The notes: a model not told the origin generated them from the letters alone. Counted from the first letter of the stretch, positions 40,334-53,652 are shown. The stretch is 64,000 bases of DNA from Alentia gelatinosa (GCA_950022655.1 OX465591.1:49714478-49778477); one strand, 5' to 3'. Program-made: numbers and translations.

Positions 40334-41041
40334 GGTGTGTTTTTCAGTTGAGAGGATCTCAACTTGAGATCCGCTAAGGTCGATTGAGATCCTTAGACTG
40401 ACTTTGAGATCAATTTCAGAAAGTGTTTTTTGGACGTTGTCTCAAGTCTACACAGCCGATCTTAGGGGATCTCAACTCCAAGGATCTCAAGTTGAGATCT
40501 CTAGCCCACTGTGTAGAGGGATCTCAAGTTCTATAGTGATCTTCCCGTGGGTAACCAGCTTAAGTGAACCAGAGTCTCTAAATCACCTATTATCGCCCTG
40601 AACCATTATGTCAAGTCCCTTGTGATACCTTTTGTGAACCAATCTAAAGTTGAGACCAATCTCAAGTTGAGACAGACTTTGAGGATTACAGTAGGTTCAG
40701 CACAGACTAGCTGAGTGGTGCTGTGCCTCCGTTATTATTTTGCTTATCAATTGTTTCTCAGGGTCATAATAACCACAATAAAAATATGAAATTTGAAATA
40801 TAGGTTTACCAGGTTATAAATAATCTTGCTCTAAATATGATTTAATTTGGATAAGTTTTAGCAGCGGATAAAAATGTTATGACAAGTATCAACTGGTCTC
40901 AAGTTGAGACCGAAGTTGAGATCCTTTCACTTGAGATCACCTGAGATCGTCACAACTGAAAAACACCCAAAGCACCACAAACAGTCTTATCTTAGTCTCA
41001 ACTTGAGATCCCCTAAGGTCATCTCAACTGAAAAACACTTT
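40334..41041. mobile_element. Element packed with TCTCAACTTGAGA palindromes, copy A
   Basis: Left end GTGTTTTTCAGTTGAGA (40336-40352) is mirrored by TCTCAACTGAAAAACAC (41022-41038); an internal CACAACTGAAAAACACCC lies near 40953. Between them, the 12-14-bp palindrome TCTCAACTTGAGA and its halves recur at least eight times. B retains only the first ~115 bp (58138-58253). Confidence 0.6.
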
Positions 41042-41211
41042 GTTCTCTCTATGTGGGTAGGGTCTGGTGGGGAGTTGTCCCTATTACTTAGCTCCAGTAC
41101 TGATATGGGTAAATGGCAGCAGCCCTGCCACGCTCCCCTTCCTACCTTCTCTGACTACACTACTCCCCTGGTGTTTGGAGGACTCAGAAACTTGTGCCTC
41201 AGCGCTAACAT

Positions 41212-41457
41212 GCACTGTCTTACCGTTACCATATCTTATTATCAATGCTTGTTTATCATAACTAGGTGTTTATCCCTCGCATCTAGTAAATTATCAGTAA
41301 CTGTATGACTTATTACTATCCTTAACCTAATTAGGTTATGTACATTTTCACACTTGTATGACCTCATACTAGCGCTGTGCGCACCTGACTAGTAATAAAA
41401 CTAATTTACCTCCACTCCAGTCTCCTTATTTTAATTACTGTATCCCATAAGTGGGAC
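41212..41457 (+). other. Right end of the array unit, A/B junction
   Basis: CATGCACTGTCTTACC...AGTAATAAAACTAATTTACC...TGTATCCCATAAGTGGGACC precedes the next unit. AATAAA at 41394-41399 followed by a TC-rich stretch ending in CA resembles the R-U5 end of an LTR, but no partner LTR was found. The same sequence precedes unit C at 58245-58482. Confidence 0.4.
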
Positions 41458-41975
41458 CTGGCGGAAGAACGGCAGAGCTTGGAAATTGTTATGAATATAA
41501 TGACCCAGAATAAAAAGTAAAAAAAAAGAGAATAAAGACTGGAATAGTGATTTACAGGCATGTAGCAACTAGCATATGAAACTTCACTTTATATGAAGAT
41601 ACATAGCAATACAAATATGTGTATGAGTGGAGATACCAAAATAAATCATAAATAATGAAGATCCAGACAAAAGTATCAGACAGAAAATTGATAAGTAATA
41701 TCATGACACTAATATTCGCAAAAAAATAGTTTACTATGAGTTTGAATTTTATTTACGAAATTGTGGCTATGAATATTTTGACAAAGCTTTTAGTGACATC
41801 ACCCCCCGGATGTTCTGCAATAAGTGGTGCTCAATGGTTCTGTTTGGAGAGTAAAACCACACAGTAAACCACTTCGGCCCGCCCATGCATCTTTGATTAT
41901 CACTTGGACATCGACTTATTTCAGTGAGTTTTTGAATATTTACGGATATTTAGAGGTGTATAGTACATGTAAAAC

Positions 41976-42090
41976 CTGTTAACCTAATTGGGACGTCTCC
42001 TCGTCCCTTGTTACTATTGTTAACGAGTGAGCTCATGCGATAATTTTACTGATAGTAACAAGGCATGAGAAGCCGTCCCAATTAGGTTAA
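41976..42090. repeat. Foldback hairpin, copy B
   Basis: Same as 20067-20183; here the right arm has GCCGTCCCAATTAGG, restoring a pair lost in A. Confidence 0.7.
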
Positions 42091-42568
42091 CCCTTTCCAT
42101 ACCGGTGCCTGGAGAGTAGTTGTGGCCCCCAACATTTGAGGTCAACTCTCGACCGTAGAACTGTCCCAAGGCGCTATAAACATCATGTAAGGAGGTCAGG
42201 GTCAAGGTCCAGGTTTGCTGTGAATGCAGTCATCGGCTACTCGGTCTACTCTATTCCTTATATGGACTTGTAATGGGACAACTCCATGCTGCCTGTGACC
42301 AAGCTACTTGCTTAAGGACCGGTGCTGGTGGCAGTTTGTCCCCCTAGACCACCGGTATATTCTGGTTAAAATCATAATTCAACTTTGTAATTGCCTAATA
42401 CAATATGTAATCATTAATGTTTTGTTTCTTTTGAATAGAAATACCAAAGATGATATCATATCTACATTTTGTGAAGATTTCATGAATATTGCACCAATAT
42501 TTCTCTTTATTTTGACAGCACCGGTATTTCTATGGTGCTGCCAAATGGCAGCAACAGTCGCGAAAGGG
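42091..42568. mobile_element. piggyBac-like MITE, copy B
   Basis: CCCTTTCC...CGAAAGGG between TTAA at 42087-42090 and 42569-42572; counterpart of 20182-20662. The right flank GTTAACTTAACTTAAATTACAGG is the empty target site of the LINE present in copy A. Confidence 0.65.
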
Positions 42569-43101
42569 TTAACTTAACTTAAATTACAGGTTTCCCAAAT
42601 ATAATTCAGCAAGGATGACCATACCATTTCTTCCTAGTTGATACATAAACATGAAAATATTATTCAAGTTGTGAAATGATTGAGACAAGCAATCTTAACA
42701 TGGTTTAATCATTTATTAAACCCTTTCAAAGACTTGGTTTTGCATGGATTTATCCACACTGAATAATTATTTATCATGTTATTTTATTCATGGCATAGCC
42801 AGTAGTTATCTTTTGCTTATATAGTGTTTGATAAATTTAATGTTTTATTAAATAAATTCTGACTATTTGGCTGACGAAATGGCATCATGTGTTTGAAGAG
42901 AAGGATGGCTTGTGCACTTAAATTTCAAATTGCATTAAAATTATCTGTAATCTTTAGATTACATTGGCCATATTTCTGCATATACTGTAAGACATTATTT
43001 ATGTTATTCATCATACACCTGTGCACATTGTTCTTAAGGTTACTGACCTCTGCTTCCTATATCGTGAAAATCATGTATGGCCTACTGTGCCAAACTTATA
43101 T

Positions 43102-43248
43102 AGAACGACCTGACCATGTTGTACAAGCTACGAAACAAGATAACAATTTATGGTTAGTACAGAACGAGGAAATTTTGCCAGGTTCCATTTGAACCATAAT
43201 TTATACTCGAGTTTGTAGCTTGTACAGGAATGGTGGGTCGTTCTATAT
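43102..43248. repeat. Long hairpin in putative 3' UTR, copy B
   Basis: Counterpart of 24383-24528; same arms, with CTCGAG in place of CTCG near the right arm. Confidence 0.7.
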
Positions 43249-43616
43249 TTGCTATATACCCAAAAATTATCAAATAATTAACTTAATTTAGTCTAACAAC
43301 TTATATTTGTCTGGACAAGTTCTGCATGCCCAAATTAGACTTCAAATGGCGATTAAAAGTAAATTCTTATGAATCTGAAATATTTCAAGGTGTATGAAAA
43401 AAGGAAAACAGACTTGGCATTAATCTATGAGTTGTTACTCACTCATGAACTTGAAAATACACCCCTCCCCCAAACTGTGGTGGAGCAAGTATTTGGGGGT
43501 TTGTGAGTTCATAACAATTTCAGTCAGTTTTCCCAGTTTACACCCCATATGGAGCTGGACTGCTGGTCATGGGGCAGCTGTAGATGTAGTAAAACTTGGT
43601 GACCACCGCCGTCTCA

Positions 43617-43720
43617 TCACTTTCTGCTGTAAAGTAGTCGCGGCAGGAAGAAACACCCCATCAGCAGGAGGATCAGCCAGAGAGCGTGTCCGCCAACTGC
43701 GATGTAGAGCAGCAGTTCCT
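43617..43720 (-). CDS. Exon 4, transmembrane helix and stop, copy B
   Basis: Acceptor GTTACAG|AGGAACTG; encodes the same hydrophobic helix and LLYSRK tail, TGA at 43617-43619. The plus-strand 99-codon frame over it (43427-43726) is its shadow. Confidence 0.8.
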
Positions 43721-46700
43721 CTGTAACGAATGTCATGTGTTTATTTTACACGTGTGAATGTCAGTCGTTGGTTGGTTGGCTTGTTTCATTTAACGTTTCA
43801 TTTAACGTTCAGTTAACCATTGCAGGTTCTCACCAGACTTTCTCAAGGTTCTTTTACACCACAAGGGTGGTGATTGAATCTATGAAATGAATTTAGGTGT
43901 AAATCTCTCCCCTACACATTTACTGAGGTGAGAGTTTTTTTACTTCCCACACCACATAAACATGGTATGAGAAGGATTGGGCTTTGATATAGCAGTAAAT
44001 CTACCACTGCTTAGGGTGAAGGAGAAAAGTAGCTGCAGTGGGACTCCAATCAACAAAGTTCAGTGCTTTTTACCACTGAGCTAACTCCCCACCCCGGTCA
44101 CTTTTGTTATGGTTGCATGCAAGCATATCTGGTCTGCACCCAGAGGGCGAACAGATTGTTAATTGCTGTCAGTCTTACATTTACTAACTGCGATGTAGGG
44201 CAGCAATTCCTCTGTAACAAATGTCACATGTTTATTTTACATCTGTGGTCGCTGCTACTTATTTTCATTGATATTGAATATGAGCCTAAGGGGCCTTGGG
44301 GATTGAAACTGAAACTATGAACATCTTGCAAAACCCAGAATGTTGGCTCTAACACTGCACAAAAACCACCATATTCATATACGCCATCGCGGAAGTGCAT
44401 GTATTGGCTGAATATTGACTTGTTTCCATATATATACGCCCAGGGCTTATATACAGACATGTCTTGGCTGTATCTCACACCAGGCGTATATGAGAGGAAA
44501 TATCCTCTGCACCTGCCCCCTCCCGCCTGCTTGTGTTGGTAGAAGTATAGGTGTCCTCAGTGGTAAACCCTCATCCTGCCGCCCCCACCACCCCCCACCA
44601 CCCCAACCACTTCCCGCGACCTCCTGCCGCCCCCTCTCAGTGAAGCCCTGTTCACTGGACACTTATATACGCCTACAGATGAGGCATATACACATGGGGA
44701 ATAGGACAACCTTGTATACGCATAAGCATACTTATATACGCCAGGCACATTCATATGTAAAATGGTGGTGTTCGTTCAGTGTAAGGCAGAAGCGCCACCA
44801 ACAGTGCAAGCAAGAATGAACAAAAGTACGTCACGTTTTATAATGCATGTGACATCTAATGTCGCATAGTGTGTCACAGTTGGCGACGTACCATTCACAT
44901 CGAACAAAACTCAGGCCGTCTGGTGTTGTCACAAAACTAGTGAACCTAAATCTGTCTGTATTGTGTCACAGACACCATCTAGATATGTCAAGAAACTAGT
45001 GAAACAGCAGGCTGTTTCAAAAGTCGAGTGAAGTCACGCCAGCGATGCGTCACATTTCAAAGCGAGAGGCCGCAACAGCGAGCGGCATTTTGAAGCAAAG
45101 CGGCAGCCAAACTGCTACCAATACCCAATAGCGAGTGTCACCTTCACATTGACAGTGACACTTCAAGTGCCATTGTTAGCTCTTGCTTTGGCGGTGAGTA
45201 CTCTCGTTTAGCACCCTCCCGACTTTTGAAACAGCTTCCTGGTCCTATGTCTCTACATCCCTATTGTTATCAATTACATTTGAAAAGATAAAATAGTGTT
45301 TTCATTGATTTTAGTTATGAAATACTAAGTAAACCAAATGGTCTCCAGCATCAGGTTGGGATGACAGAATGGACTATGAAGGAGCTTATTTGCAAAGGAA
45401 ACTATATTTACTGAAAATAATACAAATTATATAGAATTTTGACTGAATCCCTAATATGGCCAACAATCGAAAGAGCACCAGCTATTAAATCTGAAACTTA
45501 AGGCGCACTTTCAGCATAGGTTACTTACGTTTAAATACAGGGACTCCCTGGAGTCAAAACACTGCATTTTCAGACATTCATCAAGATGGCTGCCATATGA
45601 CATACAGAAAAAAGTATGGAATATCCCTGGAGGCAAATACAAATTCAACTAGGGTACTCTAATACTGTGCCAAAACTCAAAATTATTTCATCAAGTGTAC
45701 AGTTTAAGATTATCTGGGGAACTATCTAGAAGAATGGAAGGGATGGTAGAATGGATATGTGATCAGTAAGGGCGTTTACTGATGTGACACCAGGGATGTG
45801 GGTACTCACTTAACTTGTCTTGTCCCATCTCCCTCACGTTGCGTTCACACACAGGGCGGCAGTAACCGAGAGGTGCGTGAGGCCAGGGTCCGTCCGGGGT
45901 ACCATATCCTGAACCGTCTCCGCCAGTTCCAGATCCAGCTCCAGTTCCACCGCCATTCATAACTGTAAGAGAAAGTACTACAGTCAGTATATGTTGCCCT
46001 CAATACCTCCCTACCTCATGTGTGTATCATAAAGTACTACAGTCACCTCCCCAAAGGACTGACAGCCATCTTTCATCTTTGTGCTTATGACTTATGTCCC
46101 TGGGTCTCATTAGCGTATTGAAAAGGGTCTTCATGTACGAGCCTAGGCTATTAAACAGACCCCTGGGCATTGAGTTCTGACAGCAATCCCTGCTTCTTTT
46201 ATTCAGGGAGGTGGAGGGGCAGATTTAAACAGGAGATGTTTCACACTGAGGCTTGATCCCTATTACAGATCAAGTGATTGGAAACTTTCCTCTGATCAGA
46301 ATATAAACTGTGCTCTGATTATAAACTCAAAGGAGGTCTGGGAAACCTTACTGTGCTGAGATACAAACCTGAAAGAGGTCCAGGAAACCTTACTGTGATC
46401 AGAATATAAACCTGAAAGAGGTCCAGGAAACCTTACTGTGATCAGAATATAAACCTGAAAGAGGTCCAGGAAACCTTACTGTGATCAGAATATAAACCTG
46501 AAAGAGGTCCAGGAAACCTTACTGTGCTGAGATACAAACCTGAAAGAGGTCCAGGAAACCTGACTGTGATCAGAATATAAACCTGAAAGAGGTCCGGGAA
46601 ACCTTACTGTGCTCAGAATATAAACCTGAAAGAGGTCCGGGAAACCTTACTGTGCTGAGATACAAACCTGAAGGAGGTCCAGGAGGTCCAGGAAGCCCCC

Positions 46701-49700
46701 GCACTCCGGGGCGTCCCTGATCTCCATGGGGTCCGCGCTCTCCAGGGGTCCGCGTGTACAGTTGCATTTAGGCATAGTGGGAGGCGAGGGGCCCTCAACA
46801 GCATCTGAAAAGCAAGGTGAAATGTGAACATTAGTCCAATGCTGCTTTACACACCTTTACGACACTCAGCTATCAGACAGATGGTCTCAGCACTTGCCAG
46901 TTCCACTAAGAGTTATCAGTTGTAGCATTGACACTCAACATATACAGATGTGTCACATTAAATATATCTAACTTAGATCAAGTTTGTTTATGAATACAAC
47001 TCCGATACACGCCGATACACACTGATACAAAATGACCAAATCGTACCCCATCAGGAAGCATATCGTTGTGTATCAATGTGTATCAGTGCGAGTCGTAACG
47101 TGTTGAGAGGGTGCATGAAAAAGGTACCATAGTCCCAATACACACCAATATAGCTTAGGATGTAACCAGCGTAATCAACCATATCTCTTTATAATTCCAG
47201 AAATAATGCATGTTTGTGATTTATATTTTACCTGTGGATACAAAGCAATATTATATCATATTTCATAATAATATCTAATCAAAAAAATAGTTCCAAGTTA
47301 AAGTATAAAATGATCGATTTGAGACCCTTATCTATTATCAAATTTCACCATTTGTGCAGAGCAGCATCACCACTATATATCCTAGGTATTCCGATGACTA
47401 TTTCATATGATTTCCTGTTGAAAGCGTCGCCTATACCACTGCACAAACATCATTATTTTACATATGGATGCACCCGGCATATATAAGTAGGTATTTTGCG
47501 TATACAAGGTCATCCAATTCCCCGTGTGTATACACCTCATCTGTAGGCATATATAAGCATCCAGTGAAGAGGGCATCACTGAGAGCGGGCGGGTGGAGGT
47601 GGGGAAGGGGGGCGGGGGGAGGGTTTCCTACTGAGGACACCTGTACTTCTACCAACACAAATTGGCGGGAGGCGGTGGGGGCAGAGGGTATTTCAAATAC
47701 AGCCAAGACGTGTCTGTATATAAGGCCTGGGCGTATGTATATACATATATTTGAAAACATGTCAATATTCAGCCAATACATGCACTTCCATGATGGTATA
47801 TATATGAATAAAATAGTGGTTTTCGTGCAGTGTACACACTGACTCACACCGACGCGCTACAACCATCGATACATGTCTACGATACGATAGCCTTATCAAA
47901 CGATATTGACAGAGGATTGTCCCCAATGTCCTCACTCGCGGCAGGTCTCCTATCGTACAGAAGAATTATCCCTCGTAATTTCTTAAACAGCACCCAGGTT
48001 TTTTATCGTACCGCGTCAGTGCGTGTCGGTAGGGTCATCGTAGAAACCTGACCAACTGCCCCGATATGCACTATGATTTTGCTACGATATGGATTTTGTA
48101 TTGGGAGGTCAATATAGACGTGTATCGGTGCGTGTCGGGAGCACGGTGGACACCCCCAAACCTTTTCACAGTCCAAATATACTCAGTGTTGACCCCGGCT
48201 TATCGCGTGTCTTTGTCTGGTGTGAGTAGGGTTAAGGCAGGCGTCCACCAACCATGACAACCAGCCTTGTCGTGGTTGGTGGACCCTAGTTGGTTTTTTT
48301 AAAACATCTTTATTAAACTGAACAAAGCATCGGCAGCACACCTGTATGATAGCTCATCCAGGCTTCAAGGTACATTATTTTATGCATTTTGTAATTCAAC
48401 AGAATAGGTATAAGAGATATAAGTCTCTATAATTATCCCTAACCACTAGACTTTTAGAGTCCTTCCTGGAATATTCAAGCTTGTCCAGTGGCGGTCGGTT
48501 GAATCAAAGGTCAGTCTAGGGCTTACTTCATCACACCTTTGGGAAAATCAGTGCTGGTGTAGTGCCCGTTGGTACTTACTATCAATTATTACATACCTGC
48601 CATTACTTGACTCTATGCCAATTGGCGCGCCGCACTGACTATGCTACTCTGATTAGAGAGTTTGTACAATGATAGGTGATGAGTTGGATAAGCCCATACA
48701 CAACTCATAGCGGTTTTACACTTTTCGTTACATTATTACATATATATTTTTTAGTAAGTCCTGAGAGGATCAAGTTTGAGTTTCAATTACGCTTTCCTTT
48801 ACCATAGAGGCCTTATGGTTCCAGAGAGGACTATCAAGGTCCGATCCCATGATGGCGGGGTCAGCCCAAGTGACCAAGTTCATACCTGAATCCAATTCAG
48901 GGACAATGCCCAATGTTTCTGGGTTTGTTTGAATTGATCATAGGTACCTATTTTACGATTAGTAGCTGACAAAGAGTTCCACTCCACACAACCACGGTAG
49001 AAAAGATTACCCTTGAATTTTTCAATTTTGAGCATGATTTGTCTCAGACCAACACCCTGTGAGGTACATGAATTCCATCGTGTGAATCCCACTTTAGCAT
49101 CAGAGGATCAAGTCCGCGTTGAGTGTCTAACGGTGCATGTAGACGATGCATCGTTGACTTCATGTTTCACGGTACTTACACTTGACACACTTATACAGGA
49201 GTATATATACTGGTTTAAAGTGACCTCACACGGCTGGGAATCAGTGGAAACGAGTGATCGTGTTTGTGACTAGGGACCTCTCAGTCAAAATGATTATAAT
49301 TCACATCAGATGAAACTAATTCAACCCTATACATACTGACACAACTTTACACACTCACACCACACAACACACACTCACACAACTCAACACACTCACACCA
49401 CTCAATACACTCAATACTCTCACACCACTCACACCACACACACCACTCACACCACTCAACACACTCACACCACTCACACCACTCAACACTTTCACACCAC
49501 TCACACCACTCAACACACTCACACCACTCAACACTCTCACACTCACACCACTCAACACACTCACACCACTCAACACACTCACACCTCTCAACACACTCAC
49601 ACCACTCAACACTCTCACACCTCTCAATACACTCACACCACTCAACACACTCACACCACTCAACACACTCACACCACTCAACACACTCACACCACTCAAC

Positions 49701-52700
49701 ACACTCACACCACTCAACACACTCACACCACTCAACACACTCACACCTCTCAACACACTCACACCACTCACACCACTCAACACACTCACACCACTGAACA
49801 CACTCACACCACTCAACACACTCACACCTCTCAACACACTCACACCACTCAACACACTCACACCTCTCAACACACTCACACCACTCAACACACTCACACC
49901 ACTCAACACACTCACACCTCTCAATACACTCACACCACTCAACACACTCACACCACTCAACACACTCACACCTCTCAACACACTCACACCACTCAACACA
50001 CTCACACCACTCACACCACTCAACACTTTCACACCACTCACACCACTCAACACTCTCACACCACTCAACACACTCACACCACTCACACCACTCACACCAC
50101 TCAACACACTCACACCACTCAACAATCTCACACCTCTCAACACACTCACACCACTCAATACACTCACACCACTCAACACACTCACACCTCTCAACACACT
50201 CACACCTCTCAACACTCTCACACCTCTCAACACACTCACACCTCTCAATACACTCACACCACTCAACACACTCACACCACTCAACACACTCACACCTCTC
50301 AACACTTTCACACCACTCACACCACTCACACCACTCACACCACTCACACCACTCACACCACTCACACCACTCAACACACTCACACCACTCAACACACTCA
50401 CACCTCTCAACACACTCACACCACTCTCTTAATGGAGGCTATTCTAACATCCTGTGAAGAACTTCTTGACCTGGGTATGAAAATCAGTCCCAACAAACAG
50501 TCTATGTTACCAGGCATATCAGCATGGGTTTTCCTGGACTCGATAAAAGCCGTCCCCAGGGTATACGTTAGTCTTTTTAACTTTATTTTTCGTACGGCTG
50601 TAATCCCTAAAAGCTGGAAAATAACTACCATAGTCCCAATCCCTAAGGGAGGAGATTCGTATAAAGCGAATAATTATAGACCAATCTCATTTTTGCCTAT
50701 TCCTTACAAGTTAATGGAGAAAGTTGTTTATTAACAGCTCATGTCTTTCGTTGACCAGCATAACATTCTAACTGAAAACCAGTTTGGCTTCAGAAAAGCC
50801 AGATCAACTATTGATGCGGTATCTAAACTTACTGACCTTGTTTTGACAAAACAAATATGTTGGCCGCTCTACCTTTGCAATTTTTGTGGACCTAAGAAAG
50901 GCGTTTGATACGGTCAATCACGGTATCTTGATAAGTAAATTGTCTTGATATGGTATAAAAGGTAACAGTTTGAATTGGTTTCCAAACTACCTAGAAGCCA
51001 GGTGTCAAATAGTCAAAGCAAATAATACTATGTCTGGTGTTAGAGGCATCTCGCATGGTGTACCTCGAGGTTCAATCCTTGGACCCCTCCTCTTTCTTCT
51101 TTATGTCAATGACTTGTCTAAAGCATTACTTCATAGTGATATACTGATGTTTGCAGATGATACTGTTATTTTCAAGAGTGATGGTAATCTGGATATTTTA
51201 TATGAAGAGATTCAATCTGACTTGGATATCCTTGAGACATGGTGCTTGCAGAATAAGTTGAGCATAAACATTGGTAAGACTAAGCAAATATTATTTGCAG
51301 CGAAAAAGAAAAATAAGAATCTTTTGGCATGGACAAAGCTCTTTATTAATACTCAAGAAGTACATGCAGTAGTATCGTATAAGTACTCGGGTATAGTTCT
51401 TGACTCAGATTTAAATTATATACACCATTTTGCAGCGATAAAAAAGAGTGTTTCTTTTCACATTTACCAATTGGCCAAAATGAGAAATTTTCTGTCTAAA
51501 AGAGCTGCCATTGAGGTCTATAAGACGGCTAAACTGCCCTACTTTGACTATGGTGATATTTTGCTGGACAGTGCCTATGCTTATCTTACAGACACCCTCC
51601 AAATATTACAAAATAATGCCTTGCGTGTGTGTTTGAAGGCAAATATATACACGCCGGTAAGGGATCTGCATAGACTCACTGAGATCCCACTTCTCAGGGA
51701 TAGAAGGGAATCCCATATTCTGAACTATATGTATAAGAGATCTAGAGATAGAACGTTTACCAATAATAATGTTAAGCAGGTGAGATGCCCCTGTATTGTT
51801 TGCTGATAAACCAAACCGTACTGCATTCTCGAGATCACTGAAGTTTTGCGCATATAAGGTCGTCCTATTCCCCGTGTGTATACACCTTATCTGTAGGCGC
51901 CTGATTCATATATACGCCTGATTCATAAATTGCCTGATTCTGTTGTATTTACACCACTATCCAATAATTCCGATACTGCCACTTGGGGACACCACTGTAC
52001 TTTATCTCATTTGCCATTAACTATCAAAGTCTGTATTATATGAAAAATGCAATCTTATATAACCAATTTATTTCATAAAACCTTTATAAAACCTGATTAA
52101 GTATAAATTGATTAATTAAACATAATAAACCCTGCATTCTTAGTTTTTTTTAAATGTTTTTTCAAAACAGATTTTACCTTTCAAACACCACTCTTCTGTA
52201 GAGTTGAAGATGTAAGCCTTTATAAAAAGCCTTTAAGAAGTTGAAACTATAGACGCCCTGTTCCCCGACCCGCCCGGCCACTGCCCCCCCTCCCCCCCGC
52301 CACCGGCAGGTGCTCTGTGTGTGCCTCAAGTCCTCCTCCCGACTCCGACTCCGCCCCCCGCTTGTTAGATATAGTGTGAATGCAGCCGCCACCCTCACAA
52401 CCACGAATCGAAAAGGGGGGAAACAGGGATTCACTGAGAGCGGGCGATGGGAAGGGGTGGGGGCGAACCTTTTTTATATTCTATTAGGACACATATACGC
52501 CCGGCGTATATATATCACACAGAAGGTATTTCCTCTTGTATACACCTGGTGTGAAATACAGCCAAGGCGTGTCTGTATTTAAAAGGAAACAGTCTTGTAT
52601 AGGCCACATACACTGGTGTGAAATATGGGCGTATATATATATATGAAAACAAGTCGATTCACAGCCGATACATGCATTAACGCGGTGGCGTATATAGGAA

Positions 52701-53141
52701 TAAACTGGTGGTTTTCGTGCAGTGGTAGGGTGTGTCGACCACAGGAGTTTCTGTCTCACCCTCCCTGTATTACAAATTTCTGAAAGTTTTGAGGCCCGAT
52801 CCCCCTCTCCATATTGTATGTAATTTCTGACTGACCCAAACCTCCATCAGTAGGTGCTCTATGGATGGCCCTTATGTATCTGTGTATGTTTGTATAATAC
52901 ATTTGTATACATACACACACACTCTAAATCATGTACACCTATCCATATGTATGCCTCATACCTACAGACTGCATTGTAGACCAACTAGCACTAGTCAAAT
53001 TATTCTCCTCAAAGTGTAATAACAGGAAGTGGAGGAGGACTTTATACCCCACCTTGTATCTGAGAAAAGGATGCCGGAAATCTTACCTGTAAGTCCAAGC
53101 AGGACTGTGAGGACAAGCACCAACTTCAGCAGCCGCAACAT
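43617..53141 (-). CDS. Putative type I membrane protein with collagen-like ectodomain, copy B (four exons)
   Basis: Exons: 53087-53141, 46668-46804, 45810-45962, 43617-43720. Splice sites and phases match copy A. Replacements seen: Ile to Met before PKCNC in exon 2, and CEHHV to CERNV in exon 3. Exon 2 is again 137 nt with only four C at the frame junction (plus GGGG at 46745-46748), so the same one-base defect is present. Introns are 6.3, 0.7 and 2.1 kb. The near-identity of coding and intron sequence means selection cannot be judged by eye. Confidence 0.65.
43767..44095 (-). mobile_element. tRNA-derived SINE, copy B
   Basis: Head TTAGCTCAGTGGTAAAAAGC and tail with AACC repeat as in copy A, plus an 11-bp tandem duplication (TTTCATTTAACG) in the tail. 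Confidence 0.7.
44353..44781. mobile_element. CACTG-type MITE, copy B
   Basis: 429 bp, left end CACTGCACAAAAACCACCAT, right end the inverse of CACTGAACGAACACCACCAT, TAA on both sides (44350-44352, 44782-44784). Also in C (split by a later insertion), reduced to a scar in A. Confidence 0.8.
45010..45232. mobile_element. Small MITE with GCTGTTTCAAAAGTCG termini, copy B
   Basis: GGCTGTTTCAAAAGTCGAG at 45010 is mirrored by CGACTTTTGAAACAGC near 45231; about 220 bp, non-coding. C equivalent near 63312-63536. In A it is split by the CACTG element. Confidence 0.65.
45810..45962 (-). CDS. Exon 3, Gly-rich stalk and CxxxC, copy B
   Basis: 153 nt, acceptor TCTTACAG|TTATG and donor TTAA|GTGAGTAC as in A; read-through would end at the TGA of 45763-45765. 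Confidence 0.75.
46300..46667 (-). repeat. 43-bp minisatellite at the exon 2 donor, copy B
   Basis: About eight units, as in A, but with a different order of the TCTGGG, TCCAGG and TCCGGG variants, so the array has been turning over since the duplication. Confidence 0.85.
46668..46668 (-). promoter_or_regulatory. Exon 2 donor site, repeated downstream
   Basis: CTTCAG|GTTTGT is the junction chosen for exon 2. About eight further CTTTCAG|GTTTATA copies lie in the following 360 nt and could compete with it. Confidence 0.5.
46668..46804 (-). CDS. Exon 2, Cys segment and collagen triplets, copy B; one base short
   Basis: Acceptor TGCTTTTCAG|ATGCTG, donor CTTCAG|GTTTGT (here followed by ATCTCAGCAC). 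Eight Gly-X-Y triplets in the frame that exits in phase 1. Phase-1 entry meets the collagen frame only with one added base. Confidence 0.7.
47437..47832. mobile_element. CACTG-type MITE, copy B intron 1
   Basis: Counterpart of 29268-29684 with TAC duplicated on both sides. It lacks 21 bp near 47693 (TTTCAAATACAG against TTTCCTCTCATATACGCCGG in A). Confidence 0.8.
48294..49092 (-). pseudogene. LINE 3' end fragment, copy B
   Basis: Counterpart of 30145-30927, with a small insertion (CACACCTGTATGATAG) near 48339. Same C-terminal tail motif. Confidence 0.7.
49345..50428. repeat. CACACCACT minisatellite, copy B
   Basis: Same array as 31180-32425, shorter by about 160 bp; minus-strand frame of 354 codons is a by-product of the 9-nt period. 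Confidence 0.95.
50429..51806 (+). pseudogene. LINE reverse transcriptase fragment, copy B
   Basis: Same decayed fragment as 32426-33802. The C-terminal 278-codon frame (50970-51806) is unbroken here, including AIEVYKTAKLPYFDYGDILL and LLRDRRESHILNYMYKRSR. The upstream stops are shared with A. Confidence 0.85.
51836..52734. mobile_element. CACTG-type element, degenerate left end, copy B
   Basis: Counterpart of 33832-34700, retaining an extra GTGGCGTATATAGG before the right end. Confidence 0.55.
53087..53141 (-). CDS. Exon 1, signal peptide, copy B
   Basis: Same 18-codon signal sequence and donor ACAG|GTAAGA as copy A. Confidence 0.75.
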
Positions 53142-53652
53142 GATGGGTTTTTTTTATAAACAGTGCCTAACTTAGAAACATCCACCAGACAGCGCACAGA
53201 TCGCCTTCTCTACAATCAGATGTCCACCAGTCAGCTACAGATCCTGAGCCACACCCTCAGGTTTCGCAAAATCTCACAAGGTTTGATGAGAGGAGGTTGT
53301 TAAGCTGGGAGGTCAGCCTTCCACGCTGTCAAACTTTGTGTCGCTACAGGAACCAGTGCAGAACAGAAAGACCTTATCTAAAGTCAACTTTAAAGGTGGA
53401 GAGTTTTACAGTATGGTGGATTACACAAAATTTTATATCTAGAGATTGCTACAGTTATTATAAACATTTCTTTAGCAATTTAGAATTATAGTTCTATCTT
53501 CATTTTAAGTATTTTAGAAAGTTGATTGAAATATGTAATGAATGGTGATAAGATTTTAATGCTTGGCTGTTTAAAAAAAATTCACATCTGGGGTTGTTTT
53601 TCTATAATTTTCATACTATACCTTAAGTGATTCTATAGTGACAAAAAGATTC

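Larger units (their letters stand above)
19549..41457. repeat. Segmental tandem array, copy A
   Basis: Homology to copies B and C begins at CTGGCAGAAGAACGGCAGAGCC directly after the gypsy ORF. The unit is in the same orientation in all three copies. Copy A is 4.9 kb longer than B, explained mainly by a private LINE (20675-23858), a private CACTG element (25868-26900), a 760-bp stretch at 40452-41211, about 240 bp at 27690-27935 and a private hairpin (34902-35018). 19549-20066 has no recognisable content but is kept in all copies. Confidence 0.95.

Noticed and set aside
41048..41450. Complete solo LTR (TG...CA)
   Set aside because: Only the AATAAA and the CA end are suggestive; no target duplication and no matching LTR were found.
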